Below are positions 1-7,223 of a stretch of 34,723 bases of DNA, one piece after another. The position numbers and the translations under genes are program-made. The notes under the pieces are model-generated. The model was not told where the DNA came from, did no database searches, and saw only the letters and a program-made list of their open reading frames with translations. How positions within the stretch are numbered: the stretch's first letter is position 1; every line of letters begins with the position of its first letter. Source of the DNA: Candidatus Saccharimonadia bacterium (GTDB taxonomy: Bacteria > Patescibacteriota > Saccharimonadia > Saccharimonadales > Saccharimonadaceae); the NCBI GenBank assembly GCA_023257815.1, contig JALRBJ010000010.1:1-34723 (forward strand). The letters run 5' to 3'.

Positions 1-155
1 ATTATTTCAGCAGTAATTTTGTGTGCTTCTGTGTCTTCGGTAAACTCAACAAACCGTTCTAAATACAGCTTGTAATTTTCGGCAGTCTTAGCAGAGCGAC
101 CACCTTCAACTTCAAGTGATTCAACATAGTCAAGTATCAACTCTGAAACGTACAT
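1..155 (-). CDS. Tyrosine recombinase (Xer/phage integrase family), N-terminal fragment
   Basis: Only the first 51 codons are inside the window; the gene continues past the left edge. The product begins MYVSELILDYVESLEVEGG and continues with the pattern GRS-KT--NY---L-RF-EF, which is the SAM-like core-binding domain at the N-terminus of XerC/XerD-type tyrosine recombinases. These resolve chromosome dimers at dif or move mobile elements. The catalytic R-H-R-Y domain is not visible, so chromosomal Xer cannot be told apart from an element integrase. The ATG is chosen because a TATACT box (162-167, minus strand) lies exactly six bases upstream, predicting a leaderless mRNA. It diverges from uppP. 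Confidence 0.75.
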   Translation of the reverse strand, partial: MYVSELILDYVESLEVEGGRSAKTAENYKLYLERFVEFTEDTEAHKITAEI

Positions 156-203
156 GTTTATAGTATACAACGTACATAAAACTGTTCTAAAGTGTAGTAC
201 AAT
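156..203. promoter_or_regulatory. Divergent promoters of the recombinase gene and uppP
   Basis: On the minus strand TATACT (162-167) is followed by six bases and the recombinase ATG. On the plus strand TACAAT (198-203) is followed by six bases and the uppP GTG. Both predicted transcription starts fall on the first base of the start codon. Neither has a convincing -35 hexamer. The two promoters overlap in under 60 bases. Confidence 0.6.
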
Positions 204-209
204 GCTAAC

Positions 210-1004
210 GTGAGCATTATAGAAGCTATTATTTTGGGTATTGTGCAGGGGTTAACTGAGTTTATCCCTGTATCAAGTTCTGGCCATTTAGTGATTACCC
301 AGAGTTTATTAATGGGCAAGGCTGATCATTTATTTATTCAAGCGCTGGATTTTGGCACACTTCTTGCACTTTTAATCTATTTCTCTCCCAAGCTGGTCGA
401 TTTGTTCAAAAGAGTATTTTTTGAACACGACTACCGTCTGGCCCGTAATATTGTAATCACCTGTATACCGGCCGGCCTGCTTGGTTTAATTTTGGCTGAT
501 TTTATTCAAAAAAGCCAAGTACTCCTTAATCCTTTAACGGTGGCGATTATGCTGGCGCTAGTGGGTGTGCTGATGGTGATCGTTGATAAGTTGCCTAAAA
601 AATCAGCAAAAGAAACAGGAACTGACTTAAGCCCAAGACGAGCCCTGGTCGTAGGTTTAGCTCAGGCATTTGCTTTGATTCCAGGCGTATCGCGCAGTGG
701 CTCAACGATTATTGCCAGTCGAATTATGGGCTTGGGGCCAAAAGCTGCTGCCGAATATAGCTTTATGGTATCAATTCCAATTATGGTTGGCTTAATTGGC
801 AAGCTACTTCTTAAATCGTCCGATCGAACCTATATTTTTGAACATCTTGGTATGATCTTAATTGCCAATGTGGCTGCGTTTATTGCCGCTATTTTGGCTA
901 TTCATTTCTTATTGAAATATCTGTCTCGTCACGGATTGGCACTATTCGGGTGGTATCGTATCGGATTAGCTGCTGTCGTTATATCAGTTCTTTTGGTACA
1001 ATGA
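210..1004 (+). CDS. uppP: Undecaprenyl-diphosphatase UppP (BacA)
   Basis: This integral membrane phosphatase converts undecaprenyl diphosphate to undecaprenyl phosphate, recycling the lipid carrier used for peptidoglycan and surface glycans. The 264-residue length is normal. The two family motifs are present: EFIPVSSSGHL at residues 17-27 (catalytic Glu and Ser-rich loop) and PGVSRSGST near residues 158-166 (catalytic Arg). Several hydrophobic helices cover the rest. Translation starts at GTG 210, one helical turn after a TACAAT -10 box, with no Shine-Dalgarno sequence. It is the first gene of a likely operon with ndk and the 1559-1957 gene. Confidence 0.95.
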   Translation: MSIIEAIILGIVQGLTEFIPVSSSGHLVITQSLLMGKADHLFIQALDFGTLLALLIYFSPKLVDLFKRVFFEHDYRLARNIVITCIPAGLLGLILADFIQKSQVLLNPLTVAIMLALVGVLMVIVDKLPKKSAKETGTDLSPRRALVVGLAQAFALIPGVSRSGSTIIASRIMGLGPKAAAEYSFMVSIPIMVGLIGKLLLKSSDRTYIFEHLGMILIANVAAFIAAILAIHFLLKYLSRHGLALFGWYRIGLAAVVISVLLVQ

Positions 1005-1029
1005 CTCTAGTAAATCAAAGGAGAAATTA

Positions 1030-1536
1030 GTGGCTAAGAATGTTGAACAAACATTAATATTGTTTAAACCTGATGCGTTGCAGCGTGCACTTGTAGGCGA
1101 GATCTTAACTCGTTTTGAAAAAGTAGGGCTTCGGATTGTTGGTACGAAGATGCTAGCTCCAAGTCGTGAACATTATAATGCTCACTACGAAGATATTGGT
1201 AAGCTTAAAACTCGCGCAGGTGATCAGATCTTTGCAATCACACTTGATATGATGGAAAAAGGTCCTGTAATTGCGATGGTGTTAGAGGGGATTGAAGCCG
1301 CTAGTCTGGTGCGCAAACTAGTTGGCGCCACTGAGCCTAAATCGGCCGCACCTGGTACGATTCGCGGTGATTACAGTCATATGAGCTATGGCTACGCTGA
1401 TGACGAAGGCAAGGGGATTCCCAACTTAATTCACGCCTCTGGTGATGCCGAGGAAGCCAAGCAAGAAATTGCTCACTGGTTTAGTACTGACGAGCTTTAC
1501 GATTACGAAGCTATTCACGAAAAATTCACTCGTTAA
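1030..1536 (+). CDS. ndk: Nucleoside diphosphate kinase
   Basis: Transfers the gamma phosphate of ATP to nucleoside diphosphates through a phosphohistidine, balancing NTP and dNTP pools in the cytoplasm. The N-terminal strand TLILFKPDALQR with Lys13 and the active-site segment NLIHASGD with His135 are clear. At 168 residues it is about 25-30 longer than the usual 140; the extra sequence lies mainly between the GTIRGDY segment and the active-site His (residues ~113-131, rich in Tyr, Asp and Gly) and in the C-terminal tail. The GTG start at 1030 has an AAGGAG Shine-Dalgarno about seven bases upstream. It lies 25 bases behind uppP and is probably co-transcribed. Confidence 0.95.
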   Translation: MAKNVEQTLILFKPDALQRALVGEILTRFEKVGLRIVGTKMLAPSREHYNAHYEDIGKLKTRAGDQIFAITLDMMEKGPVIAMVLEGIEAASLVRKLVGATEPKSAAPGTIRGDYSHMSYGYADDEGKGIPNLIHASGDAEEAKQEIAHWFSTDELYDYEAIHEKFTR

Positions 1537-1558
1537 ATATACTACGTAGGAGATATAA

Positions 1559-1957
1559 ATGGCCTTGCAGCTCTCTGAACAAGATAAAGCCTACATGCCA
1601 ACCCTTACCTTGATCAGGCATACGGGATTATTATTAGCATGGCAACAGCAAACTTTACATTATAGGGGTACGCCAGCTCAGCTCAAAACGAAACTTTGGG
1701 AAATAACGGGTAAGAATTTACTTTTTGGCTGGTGGAGCATATTCTCGCTGTTCATCAATCCCTCTGTTACTATCGGCAATTTTTTCTTATATTGGTCGTA
1801 TCTTTCACAGTGGAATAGGTTTACGGCTTCACCGCATACTTATACCGAAAAGATTAAACAGGGCGGTTTATCAAAGCGTGACCAGTGGATAGCCGGCGTG
1901 TTTAAAATCATTTGCCCAATAGTTCTGCTAATTGTATTTGCATCTGTTTTACAATAA
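1559..1957 (+). CDS. Small membrane protein of unknown function
   Basis: I do not recognise this 132-residue protein. The first 50 residues are soluble and mixed in charge. A tryptophan- and phenylalanine-rich hydrophobic stretch at about 55-82 and a second at about 112-131 look like membrane helices, with a basic linker (residues ~95-108) between. The ATG at 1559 has a GGAG Shine-Dalgarno eight bases upstream (TAGGAGATATAA). It follows ndk by 22 bases, so it is likely the last gene of the uppP-ndk transcript. The ATG, spacing and Shine-Dalgarno support a real gene; function is open. Confidence 0.75.
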   Translation: MALQLSEQDKAYMPTLTLIRHTGLLLAWQQQTLHYRGTPAQLKTKLWEITGKNLLFGWWSIFSLFINPSVTIGNFFLYWSYLSQWNRFTASPHTYTEKIKQGGLSKRDQWIAGVFKIICPIVLLIVFASVLQ

Positions 1958-1990
1958 ACTGCAAAATTGTTGACGGATAAAAGTTCAATT

Positions 1991-2067
1991 TGGTACCCCG
2001 GGCAGGAGTCGAACCTGCAACCTTATCCTTAGGACGGATCTGCTCTATCCAGTTGAGCTACCGAGGC
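1991..2067 (-). tRNA. tRNA-Arg (anticodon CCT)
   Basis: The minus strand folds into a cloverleaf. The acceptor stem pairs GCCTCGG with CCGGGGT (two G-U pairs), the T stem pairs GCAGG with CCTGC around TTCGACT, and the D stem pairs GCTC with GAGC. The seven-base anticodon loop GTCCTAA gives anticodon CCT, reading AGG. The discriminator is A and CCA is encoded (TGG at 1991-1993 on the plus strand). The outermost anticodon-stem pair is a G-A mismatch. Confidence 0.92.
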
Positions 2068-2080
2068 GCGCGTTATTCTA

Positions 2081-2104
2081 GGGAAGGGCTCGCCCTTCCC
2101 AGTT
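2081..2104 (+). terminator. Probable terminator after the uppP operon
   Basis: GGGAAGGG and CCCTTCCC form an eight-base stem with a four-base loop (2081-2100), followed by AGTTTT. The T run is short. On the plus strand it would end transcription of the uppP-ndk-1559 operon after passing the antisense tRNA-Arg. It lies upstream of the tRNA on the minus strand, so it cannot serve that gene. Confidence 0.45.
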
Positions 2105-2185
2105 TTAGTCGAAGTAAATTCGCCAAAAACTTCCCATCCTCTAATGCCTTCGCTAACGCTCGGTGTGGAGGATGCTTTCATATTG

Positions 2186-2191
2186 TATACT
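2186..2191 (+). promoter_or_regulatory. -10 box of the bPH2 membrane protein gene
   Basis: TATACT ends nine bases before the ATG at 2201, so the predicted 5' UTR is about three bases. An inverted repeat (CATCCTC at 2135-2141 with GAGGATG at 2168-2174) sits just upstream and could be an operator or another terminator. Confidence 0.55.
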
Positions 2192-2200
2192 AGTAACACC

Positions 2201-2743
2201 ATGCGAAAAAGGGTAGAGGATCACAATAGTGAGTTTGATGGTCAGCGCGAGGGTGAAGAGCTCTTGTTTGTGTTTCGCCGCCACATCATCGCCATGCGTA
2301 AGGGCTTCTACGGACTTCTTATACCGTTTGCTGTAAGCGCTATACCCCCACTGATATGGCAAGATAACTTGCAGCTTTTCTTGCTTCCGCTAGGTGGTTT
2401 GGCACTTGGCTTAATAATATTCGCATATCACTTTATACTGTGGTATTACACCGTATATATTGTTACGACTGAACGTATCCGCCAAGTCACTCAGAACGGC
2501 TTTTTTGGTACGGATGTGGTAGAGCTGCGCCTGTCGAAAATTCAAAACATAAGCTATAATATTCCTGGGTTCAGTGGCGAAATCTTTGGCTACGGGACGA
2601 TTGTCATACAAACGTTCGTAGGTGATCTGGTAATTCATAAAGCAGAGCATCCAGACAAGACATACAATAAATTACAAGACGCCGTTATGAACGCAATTGA
2701 ACAACAAGGAGCATATGAAAAGACCGAGCTTGAAGAGGCGTAA
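2201..2743 (+). CDS. bPH2 (DUF304) membrane protein
   Basis: The 180-residue product has a charged N-terminus and two adjacent hydrophobic helices at about residues 35-85 (LLIPFAVSAIPPLIW and LGLIIFAYHFILWYYTVYIV). A bacterial pleckstrin-homology type 2 domain follows, recognisable from VTTERIRQVTQNGFFGTDVVE, the L-KIQNIS segment and FGYGTIVIQT. Such proteins sit in the cytoplasmic membrane; their ligands are mostly unknown. The frame stays open upstream to 2144, but ATG 2201 is preferred because it directly follows a TATACT promoter element and begins MRKRVEDHN. Its last 29 bases overlap the next gene, so they should be translated from one mRNA. Confidence 0.85.
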   Translation: MRKRVEDHNSEFDGQREGEELLFVFRRHIIAMRKGFYGLLIPFAVSAIPPLIWQDNLQLFLLPLGGLALGLIIFAYHFILWYYTVYIVTTERIRQVTQNGFFGTDVVELRLSKIQNISYNIPGFSGEIFGYGTIVIQTFVGDLVIHKAEHPDKTYNKLQDAVMNAIEQQGAYEKTELEEA

Positions 2744-3776
2744 AAAAGAGGCAGAGGCGCCTTCGCGTATTACAAATGAAACCGTTGCCGAGCATCGTGA
2801 AAGGATCTTGGCAGGTGGACGTAAGTTTAAATACCCACATCAATACGAAAGACATCGTCTCGTGTTTAATGTGGTGATTATTGGCTTGGTTACCATTGTG
2901 CTATTCGGGCTGATTACTTGGTGGCAGCTGTATCCACTGCAAAATACTAGTACATTTTTTTATCGCGTGACTCGAATCATTCCTTTACCGGTAGCAAGTG
3001 TTGATGGAGCGCAGGTACGCTACAGCGATTATTTGATGAGTCTTAACGGTTCACGGTATTATTTAGAACAATCAGAAAGGCTTAATCTAGACTCTGACGA
3101 TGGTAAGCAGCAAATAGAATTTATCAAGCGTCAGGCGCTCGATGGGGCAATTGCTGATACCTATGCCGCAAAAGTTGCAGGTGAGAAAAATATTCGCGTT
3201 ACCGATAAGCAAGTCGAAGATGTTATAAGTGCCAGTCTGAATACTGTTTCAGGACGTATTTCACAGGATGTTTACGATGATTCAACACTAAGTACTTTGG
3301 GTTACTCATCTGATGAGTATCGGCAGATTATTCGTCGTTCATTAGTGCGCCAAGAAGTCGCTTACTCAATCGATACGAAAGCTGCTACTGCTAAGAAAGC
3401 AGCAGAAACGTTGTTAAAGACTAGTCCAACAGTTGGGCTGGCCGATATCGCCAAAACATTACAAGATAAAGGCTATAGTAATGTTCAGCTTGGAACATCT
3501 GGGTTGGTACCACGAACGAATCATGACGGTGGGTTAACTCAGATTGCGGCTAAGCTCCAGAAGAATCAAATATCTACATTCTTTCGTTCAACTACTGGTG
3601 ATGGCTACTATGTTGTGCAACTTGCCGACAGCAATGATAAACAGCTTAGCTATAACTTCCTTAAAATTCCACTGACTATGCTGAGCGATCAAGTCAAAAC
3701 TCTTACTAAGAATAAGAAGATTCAAGAATATATTACGATTAAGCAAGCGGATAGCCAGGATATTCGCCGTCAGTAG
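2715..3776 (+). CDS. Membrane-anchored PrsA/SurA-like parvulin-type foldase
   Basis: The 353-residue protein has a basic cytoplasmic N-terminus (many Lys and Arg up to residue ~50), one membrane helix at about residues 52-75 (VFNVVIIGLVTIVLFGLITWW) and a long extracytoplasmic part. That part has the helical SurA-N-like chaperone pattern (V-Y--YL--L, then DGAIAD-YAAK and VT-KQVEDVI) and a C-terminal parvulin-like segment (residues ~225-320, with LVPRTNHDGGL and GYYVVQL). It probably helps fold exported proteins, as PrsA does. ATG 2715 is chosen over an upstream TTG at 2697 because AAGGAG lies five bases before it. The parvulin domain is diverged, so isomerase activity is uncertain. Confidence 0.7.
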   Translation: MKRPSLKRRKKEAEAPSRITNETVAEHRERILAGGRKFKYPHQYERHRLVFNVVIIGLVTIVLFGLITWWQLYPLQNTSTFFYRVTRIIPLPVASVDGAQVRYSDYLMSLNGSRYYLEQSERLNLDSDDGKQQIEFIKRQALDGAIADTYAAKVAGEKNIRVTDKQVEDVISASLNTVSGRISQDVYDDSTLSTLGYSSDEYRQIIRRSLVRQEVAYSIDTKAATAKKAAETLLKTSPTVGLADIAKTLQDKGYSNVQLGTSGLVPRTNHDGGLTQIAAKLQKNQISTFFRSTTGDGYYVVQLADSNDKQLSYNFLKIPLTMLSDQVKTLTKNKKIQEYITIKQADSQDIRRQ

Positions 3777-3796
3777 TAACTAGTAGAGGGGGTAAA

Positions 3797-4384
3797 ATGT
3801 ATAAACTACCACAGCTTCAGTATGATTACGGAGCACTTGGGGCCTATATCAGTGCTGATATTATGCAACTACATCATTCTAAGCATCATCAAACATATGT
3901 TGATAAATTTAATGCAGCACTTGATAGCGTACCCGAACTTAAGGAGCGGGCACTTGAAGATTTGTTAAGCAATTTAGGTTCTTTGCCTGAATCTGTTCAG
4001 ACTGCAGTTCGCAACCACGGTGGTGGTCACTACAATCACAGCCTCTTTTGGCAGTGGATGAGTCCAACGGGTGGGGGGGAGCCAACGGGTGCTTTGGCTA
4101 ACGCTATAATCGAACGATACGGTAGTTTTCAAAATTTTGTAGATGAATTTACTACGAAATCACTTGCAGTGTTCGGAAGCGGCTGGTGTTGGCTTCAGCC
4201 AAATATGGATATTGTTACAACAGCTAATCAAGATACTCCTATTATGCATGGCGGTGCGGCACCACTACTAGGCTTGGATGTTTGGGAGCATGCCTATTAT
4301 CTTGACTATAAGAACAAGCGTGATGACTATGTACAAGCTTGGTGGAACGTAGTTGATTGGGAGTTTGTTAGTTCAAGAATGTAA
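3797..4384 (+). CDS. sodA: Superoxide dismutase, Fe/Mn family (Mn-type signature)
   Basis: Converts superoxide to oxygen and hydrogen peroxide. All four metal ligands can be placed: His26 in LHHSKHHQTYVD, the His of NHSLFW near residue 80, and Asp161 and His165 in DVWEHAYYLDY. The segment TANQDTP carries the glutamine typical of manganese rather than iron enzymes, as do the glycines of GGGHYNHSLFW; metal choice remains an inference. Length (195) is normal, with no signal peptide. AGAGGGGG precedes the ATG by six bases. It follows the foldase by 20 bases and may share its transcript. Its presence suggests regular exposure to oxygen. Confidence 0.95.
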   Translation: MYKLPQLQYDYGALGAYISADIMQLHHSKHHQTYVDKFNAALDSVPELKERALEDLLSNLGSLPESVQTAVRNHGGGHYNHSLFWQWMSPTGGGEPTGALANAIIERYGSFQNFVDEFTTKSLAVFGSGWCWLQPNMDIVTTANQDTPIMHGGAAPLLGLDVWEHAYYLDYKNKRDDYVQAWWNVVDWEFVSSRM

Positions 4385-4389
4385 CTTCA

Positions 4390-4695
4390 ATGTATGTCTT
4401 TATTCAAGATAACTTTAAGACTGCTCGCGGAAACTTTTCAAGAGTCCTTGATGTTAGTTGCGAGAAATGCTCAAAGCATGTTGCATACTACCAAAAGGAT
4501 GGCTTGGGCACATTAAAAAGAATGTATGTGGATAGATTCGTTGATTTTACGCCATCAGGCGAAAGACTATTTTGTCCGAGTTGCAACTTTGAACTAGGTG
4601 TATTAACTACTTACATGAAAGAAAATCGACCAGCTTACAGACTTTTTCAATCCTCAGTAAACAAGAAAATTGTAAGTCGTCATTTGATTAAATGA
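4390..4695 (+). CDS. Small zinc-ribbon protein of unknown function
   Basis: The 101-residue product has two CxxC knuckles, CEKC at residues 24-27 and CPSC at about 62-65, separated by about 35 residues with a basic/aromatic segment. This spacing fits a zinc ribbon. No catalytic motif is visible and there is no membrane segment. It starts six bases after the sodA stop and has no clear Shine-Dalgarno, so it may be translationally coupled to sodA. It ends before a strong bidirectional terminator. A nucleic-acid or protein binding role is a guess. Confidence 0.65.
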   Translation: MYVFIQDNFKTARGNFSRVLDVSCEKCSKHVAYYQKDGLGTLKRMYVDRFVDFTPSGERLFCPSCNFELGVLTTYMKENRPAYRLFQSSVNKKIVSRHLIK

Positions 4696-4846
4696 GTCTG
4701 ATTCTCGACCGGACTATCACTCATTCCATTCGCTCCTCTGCTTGCTTGAAACAAGAATAGCTACGCTGTTTTTGTTTCTGCGCTTCGCGACCCGGCGATT
4801 ACTCACTTCGTTCGCCTCGCCGGTGCACATCTGGCGAATCCATGAC

Positions 4847-4884
4847 AAGAAAATATGCTCACCCGAAGGTGAGCATATTTTCTT
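4847..4884. terminator. Bidirectional terminator between zinc-ribbon gene and tRNA-Asp
   Basis: Two 17-base arms (4847-4863 and 4868-4884) are perfectly complementary around a CGAA tetraloop. The lower stem is A/T-rich, giving a U tract on either strand. It serves the plus-strand gene ending at 4695 and the minus-strand tRNA-Asp that ends at 4884. Confidence 0.85.
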
Positions 4885-4959
4885 GGCGCGCTCGACCGGA
4901 TTTGAACCGGCGATCTCCTCCGTGACAGGGAGGCGTGATAACCCCTTCACTACGAGCGC
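4884..4959 (-). tRNA. tRNA-Asp (anticodon GTC)
   Basis: The minus strand gives acceptor stem GCGCTCG/CGAGCGC, discriminator G and encoded CCA. The anticodon stem CCTCC/GGAGG encloses loop CTGTCAC with anticodon GTC. The T arm is CCGGT-TCAAATC-CGGT-like. Discriminator G is the expected AspRS identity base. Confidence 0.95.
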
Positions 4960-5052
4960 ATTTGGGATCTATCTAAAGACTTTGTCTAGTCTAGCAAATT
5001 TCTACCTCTGGTGCAACCAGTTTTAAGCAGTTCATTTCGTGAGCTCAAATGG

Positions 5053-5058
5053 TATAAT
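5053..5058 (+). promoter_or_regulatory. Extended -10 promoter for tRNA-Thr and downstream genes
   Basis: TGGTATAAT (TATAAT at 5053-5058 with a TGn extension) lies 27 bases before the mature tRNA-Thr 5' end, giving a leader of about 20 bases. Confidence 0.7.
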
Positions 5059-5085
5059 AACCTAAGACTACTAAGCTAAAAATTC

Positions 5086-5161
5086 GCCGCTGTAGCTCAG
5101 CTGGTAGAGCGGCGCTTTCGTAAAGCGTAGGTCACCGGTTCAAATCCGGTCAGCGGCTCCA
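5086..5161 (+). tRNA. tRNA-Thr (anticodon CGT)
   Basis: Acceptor stem GCCGCTG/CAGCGGC, D stem GCTC/GAGC, anticodon stem GCGCT/AGCGT with loop TTCGTAA (anticodon CGT, reading ACG), and T stem ACCGG/CCGGT. The discriminator is T and CCA is encoded, so the 3' end is UCCA; this matters for the thrS leader, whose bulge contains the complementary UGGA. The next gene begins only 11 bases downstream, so tRNA and mRNA are probably made as one transcript and separated by tRNA 3' processing. Confidence 0.95.
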
Positions 5162-5172
5162 TATATAAGATT

Positions 5173-5550
5173 ATGAAACAACTAGTACAATCAACAGCTC
5201 GAAAAGTTATAGGTGATCGACCACTTATGCTTCTTATTATGGCAATTATTCTTGGCGGAGTAGGCTACATTGTGTATGTAGCTATTAATTTAAGTCCGAG
5301 TGACTTACAGTTAGCAACTCGGTATACATCATTTGGTGATACTCACTTCTATCGAGATAAATGGTGGTATTTATTTAGCTTTGTTGGATTTGGTATCTTG
5401 TATATCATTGCGCACGCTGGTTTTACTGCTAAGTTGTTTACCATCGGCTACAAACAGCTTGCGTATGGATTTGCCTGGTTATCAATCATTCTTCTAGTGT
5501 TGATGTTTGTATATACGAACTCTGTCATAGGCATTGCTTATTTAAACTAA
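5173..5550 (+). CDS. Small polytopic membrane protein of unknown function
   Basis: The 125-residue protein has three hydrophobic helices at about residues 18-40, 70-88 and 97-122, a basic N-terminus and an extracytoplasmic-looking loop between helices 1 and 2. I do not recognise a family. The ATG at 5173 is 11 bases after tRNA-Thr. There is no Shine-Dalgarno; a TATATA element right after the tRNA could give a leaderless transcript, or the mRNA may be released by tRNA processing. One base separates its stop from the glycosyltransferase start, which suggests the two work together in the membrane. Confidence 0.75.
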   Translation: MKQLVQSTARKVIGDRPLMLLIMAIILGGVGYIVYVAINLSPSDLQLATRYTSFGDTHFYRDKWWYLFSFVGFGILYIIAHAGFTAKLFTIGYKQLAYGFAWLSIILLVLMFVYTNSVIGIAYLN

Positions 5551-5551
5551 T

Positions 5552-7204
5552 ATGATTGATCTTGAAATACCCCTAGAAAAGCGTTCCAAATCCTATCGAT
5601 TTTTTGAAATGCTACCTGGCCTTATTAGCTGGGGATCTATTATATTGTTGATAGTTCTTAGTTTGCTAAACCCACTTTGGGCTGGTATATACGTGCTGCT
5701 TATCATCGTTACGCTTCTTATTAAGGCTGCTGGCATTGCATGGCATACTTTGCAAGGCTCTACGCGAATTAATCGAGCGCAAAAGGTCGATTGGCACGCT
5801 AAGCTGATGGATTTAGCAGATCCTGAAGAAGCCCATGAGCGTTTAATAAAACATCCCAGTACTCAATTAGGTGCTTCTGCGCATCTTGAAAATCTGCGCC
5901 TTATGGCAAATGCCGCCGAGCCGTACCCCAAGCCAGATCAAATATACCATGGAGTAATAATTGCTACCTATAACGAATCGTATGAGGTGTTACAGCCTAC
6001 GATTGAATCGGTCGTAAATGGAACGTTTAATCCAAAGCAGATCATTTTGGTAATTGCGTACGAAGAACGAGGTGGCCGCAGTATCGAAGGTACCGTTAAG
6101 CAGTTGCGTGATGAATATGCGCATCGCTTTAAGGCACTCGAAATTATTAAGCATCCAAAAGATTTGCCAAACGAAGTAGTAGGCAAGGGTGCTAATATTA
6201 CCTACGGCGGTCAGTTTTTGGCTAAATGGCTTACTAAACAGGGTATAGATTATAAAGATGTTATTGTTACTACCTTAGATAGTGATAATCGTCCACATCA
6301 TACGTACTTTGATTATGTCGCTTATGAGTACATTACTCATGACGATCGCAAGCATCTGACATTTCAGCCTGTATCACTCTTTCTTAACAATATTTGGGAC
6401 GTGCCAGCACCTATGCGAGTAATAGCAACAGGTAACTCGTTCTGGAATATTATTAGTAGCATGCGACCGCATACGCTGCGTAATTTTGCTAGTCATTCAC
6501 AACCAATGGACGCACTAGCCGAAATGGATTTTTGGAGCAAACGTACCATTGTAGAGGATGGCCACCAATATTGGCGCAGTTGGTTCTATTTTGGGGGTAA
6601 ATATGAGGTTATACCAATTTATGTGCCAATCTATCAAGATGCTGTGCTGTCTGATACGTACTGGAAGACTCTCAAAGCTCAATTCATGCAACTTCGTCGT
6701 TGGGCTTATGGTGCCTCGGATGTGCCGTATGTGGCTGTGCGTGTATTCAGTGCTAAACGTAATGTTCCATTCTGGGATGGCTTTACTCGGCTAATTCGGC
6801 TTCTTGATGGCCATGTTACCCTCGCAAGCGTGTCGCTTATTGTTACGTTTGGTGGGTGGGTGCCTTTATTCATCAATTCCGAGGCGTCGCGTTCGGTGGC
6901 TGCCAATCAATTGCCGGAAGTCTTAAGTGTACTGCAGCGAATTGCAATGATTGGTATTTTAATAACTGTGTTTTTATCTTTTAAGATGTTGCCACCTCGT
7001 CCGACTCGCTATAAACGTCATCGTACGGTTGGTATGTTATTACAGTGGCTGCTTATGCCGGTGACTGCCATTGTATATTCATCGTTTAGTGCCTTTTATT
7101 CCCAAACACGGTTGTTACTGGGTAAATATCTCGATAAATTTGATGTAACCGACAAGGCAACGATTGAAACAATTGATGCCAAAAAAGAAGCCGCAAAACA
7201 GTAA
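5552..7204 (+). CDS. Membrane-bound processive glycosyltransferase, family 2
   Basis: The 550-residue enzyme has N-terminal helices (residues ~20-65), a GT-A domain and C-terminal helices (~415-520), like cellulose and hyaluronan synthases. Recognisable elements are VIIATYNESYEVL at the start of the GT-A fold, TLDSDNRPH near residue 241 (nucleotide-sugar and metal binding DxD-like), AEMDFWSKR/VEDGHQYW (acceptor/ED region) and QLRRWAYG near 382, the QxxRW motif of processive enzymes. It probably polymerises or adds sugar at the cytoplasmic face and exports it. Sugar and product cannot be read from sequence. It follows the small membrane protein by one base, with no obvious Shine-Dalgarno. Confidence 0.85.
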   Translation: MIDLEIPLEKRSKSYRFFEMLPGLISWGSIILLIVLSLLNPLWAGIYVLLIIVTLLIKAAGIAWHTLQGSTRINRAQKVDWHAKLMDLADPEEAHERLIKHPSTQLGASAHLENLRLMANAAEPYPKPDQIYHGVIIATYNESYEVLQPTIESVVNGTFNPKQIILVIAYEERGGRSIEGTVKQLRDEYAHRFKALEIIKHPKDLPNEVVGKGANITYGGQFLAKWLTKQGIDYKDVIVTTLDSDNRPHHTYFDYVAYEYITHDDRKHLTFQPVSLFLNNIWDVPAPMRVIATGNSFWNIISSMRPHTLRNFASHSQPMDALAEMDFWSKRTIVEDGHQYWRSWFYFGGKYEVIPIYVPIYQDAVLSDTYWKTLKAQFMQLRRWAYGASDVPYVAVRVFSAKRNVPFWDGFTRLIRLLDGHVTLASVSLIVTFGGWVPLFINSEASRSVAANQLPEVLSVLQRIAMIGILITVFLSFKMLPPRPTRYKRHRTVGMLLQWLLMPVTAIVYSSFSAFYSQTRLLLGKYLDKFDVTDKATIETIDAKKEAAKQ

Positions 7205-7223
7205 CACGGTCTAGGAGCGGACT

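Noticed and set aside
1990-2193. 67-residue plus-strand reading frame across the tRNA-Arg region
   Set aside because: It is the antisense translation of a tRNA (the VEPATLS- and QLSYRGA-like peptide pattern typical of such false genes).
2144-2200. 19-residue N-terminal extension of the bPH2 protein
   Set aside because: It would place the start upstream of the TATACT promoter box; ATG 2201 fits the promoter.
4742-5026. 94-residue plus-strand frame across tRNA-Asp
   Set aside because: Its coding sense is antisense to the tRNA and runs through the bidirectional terminator; no start signals.
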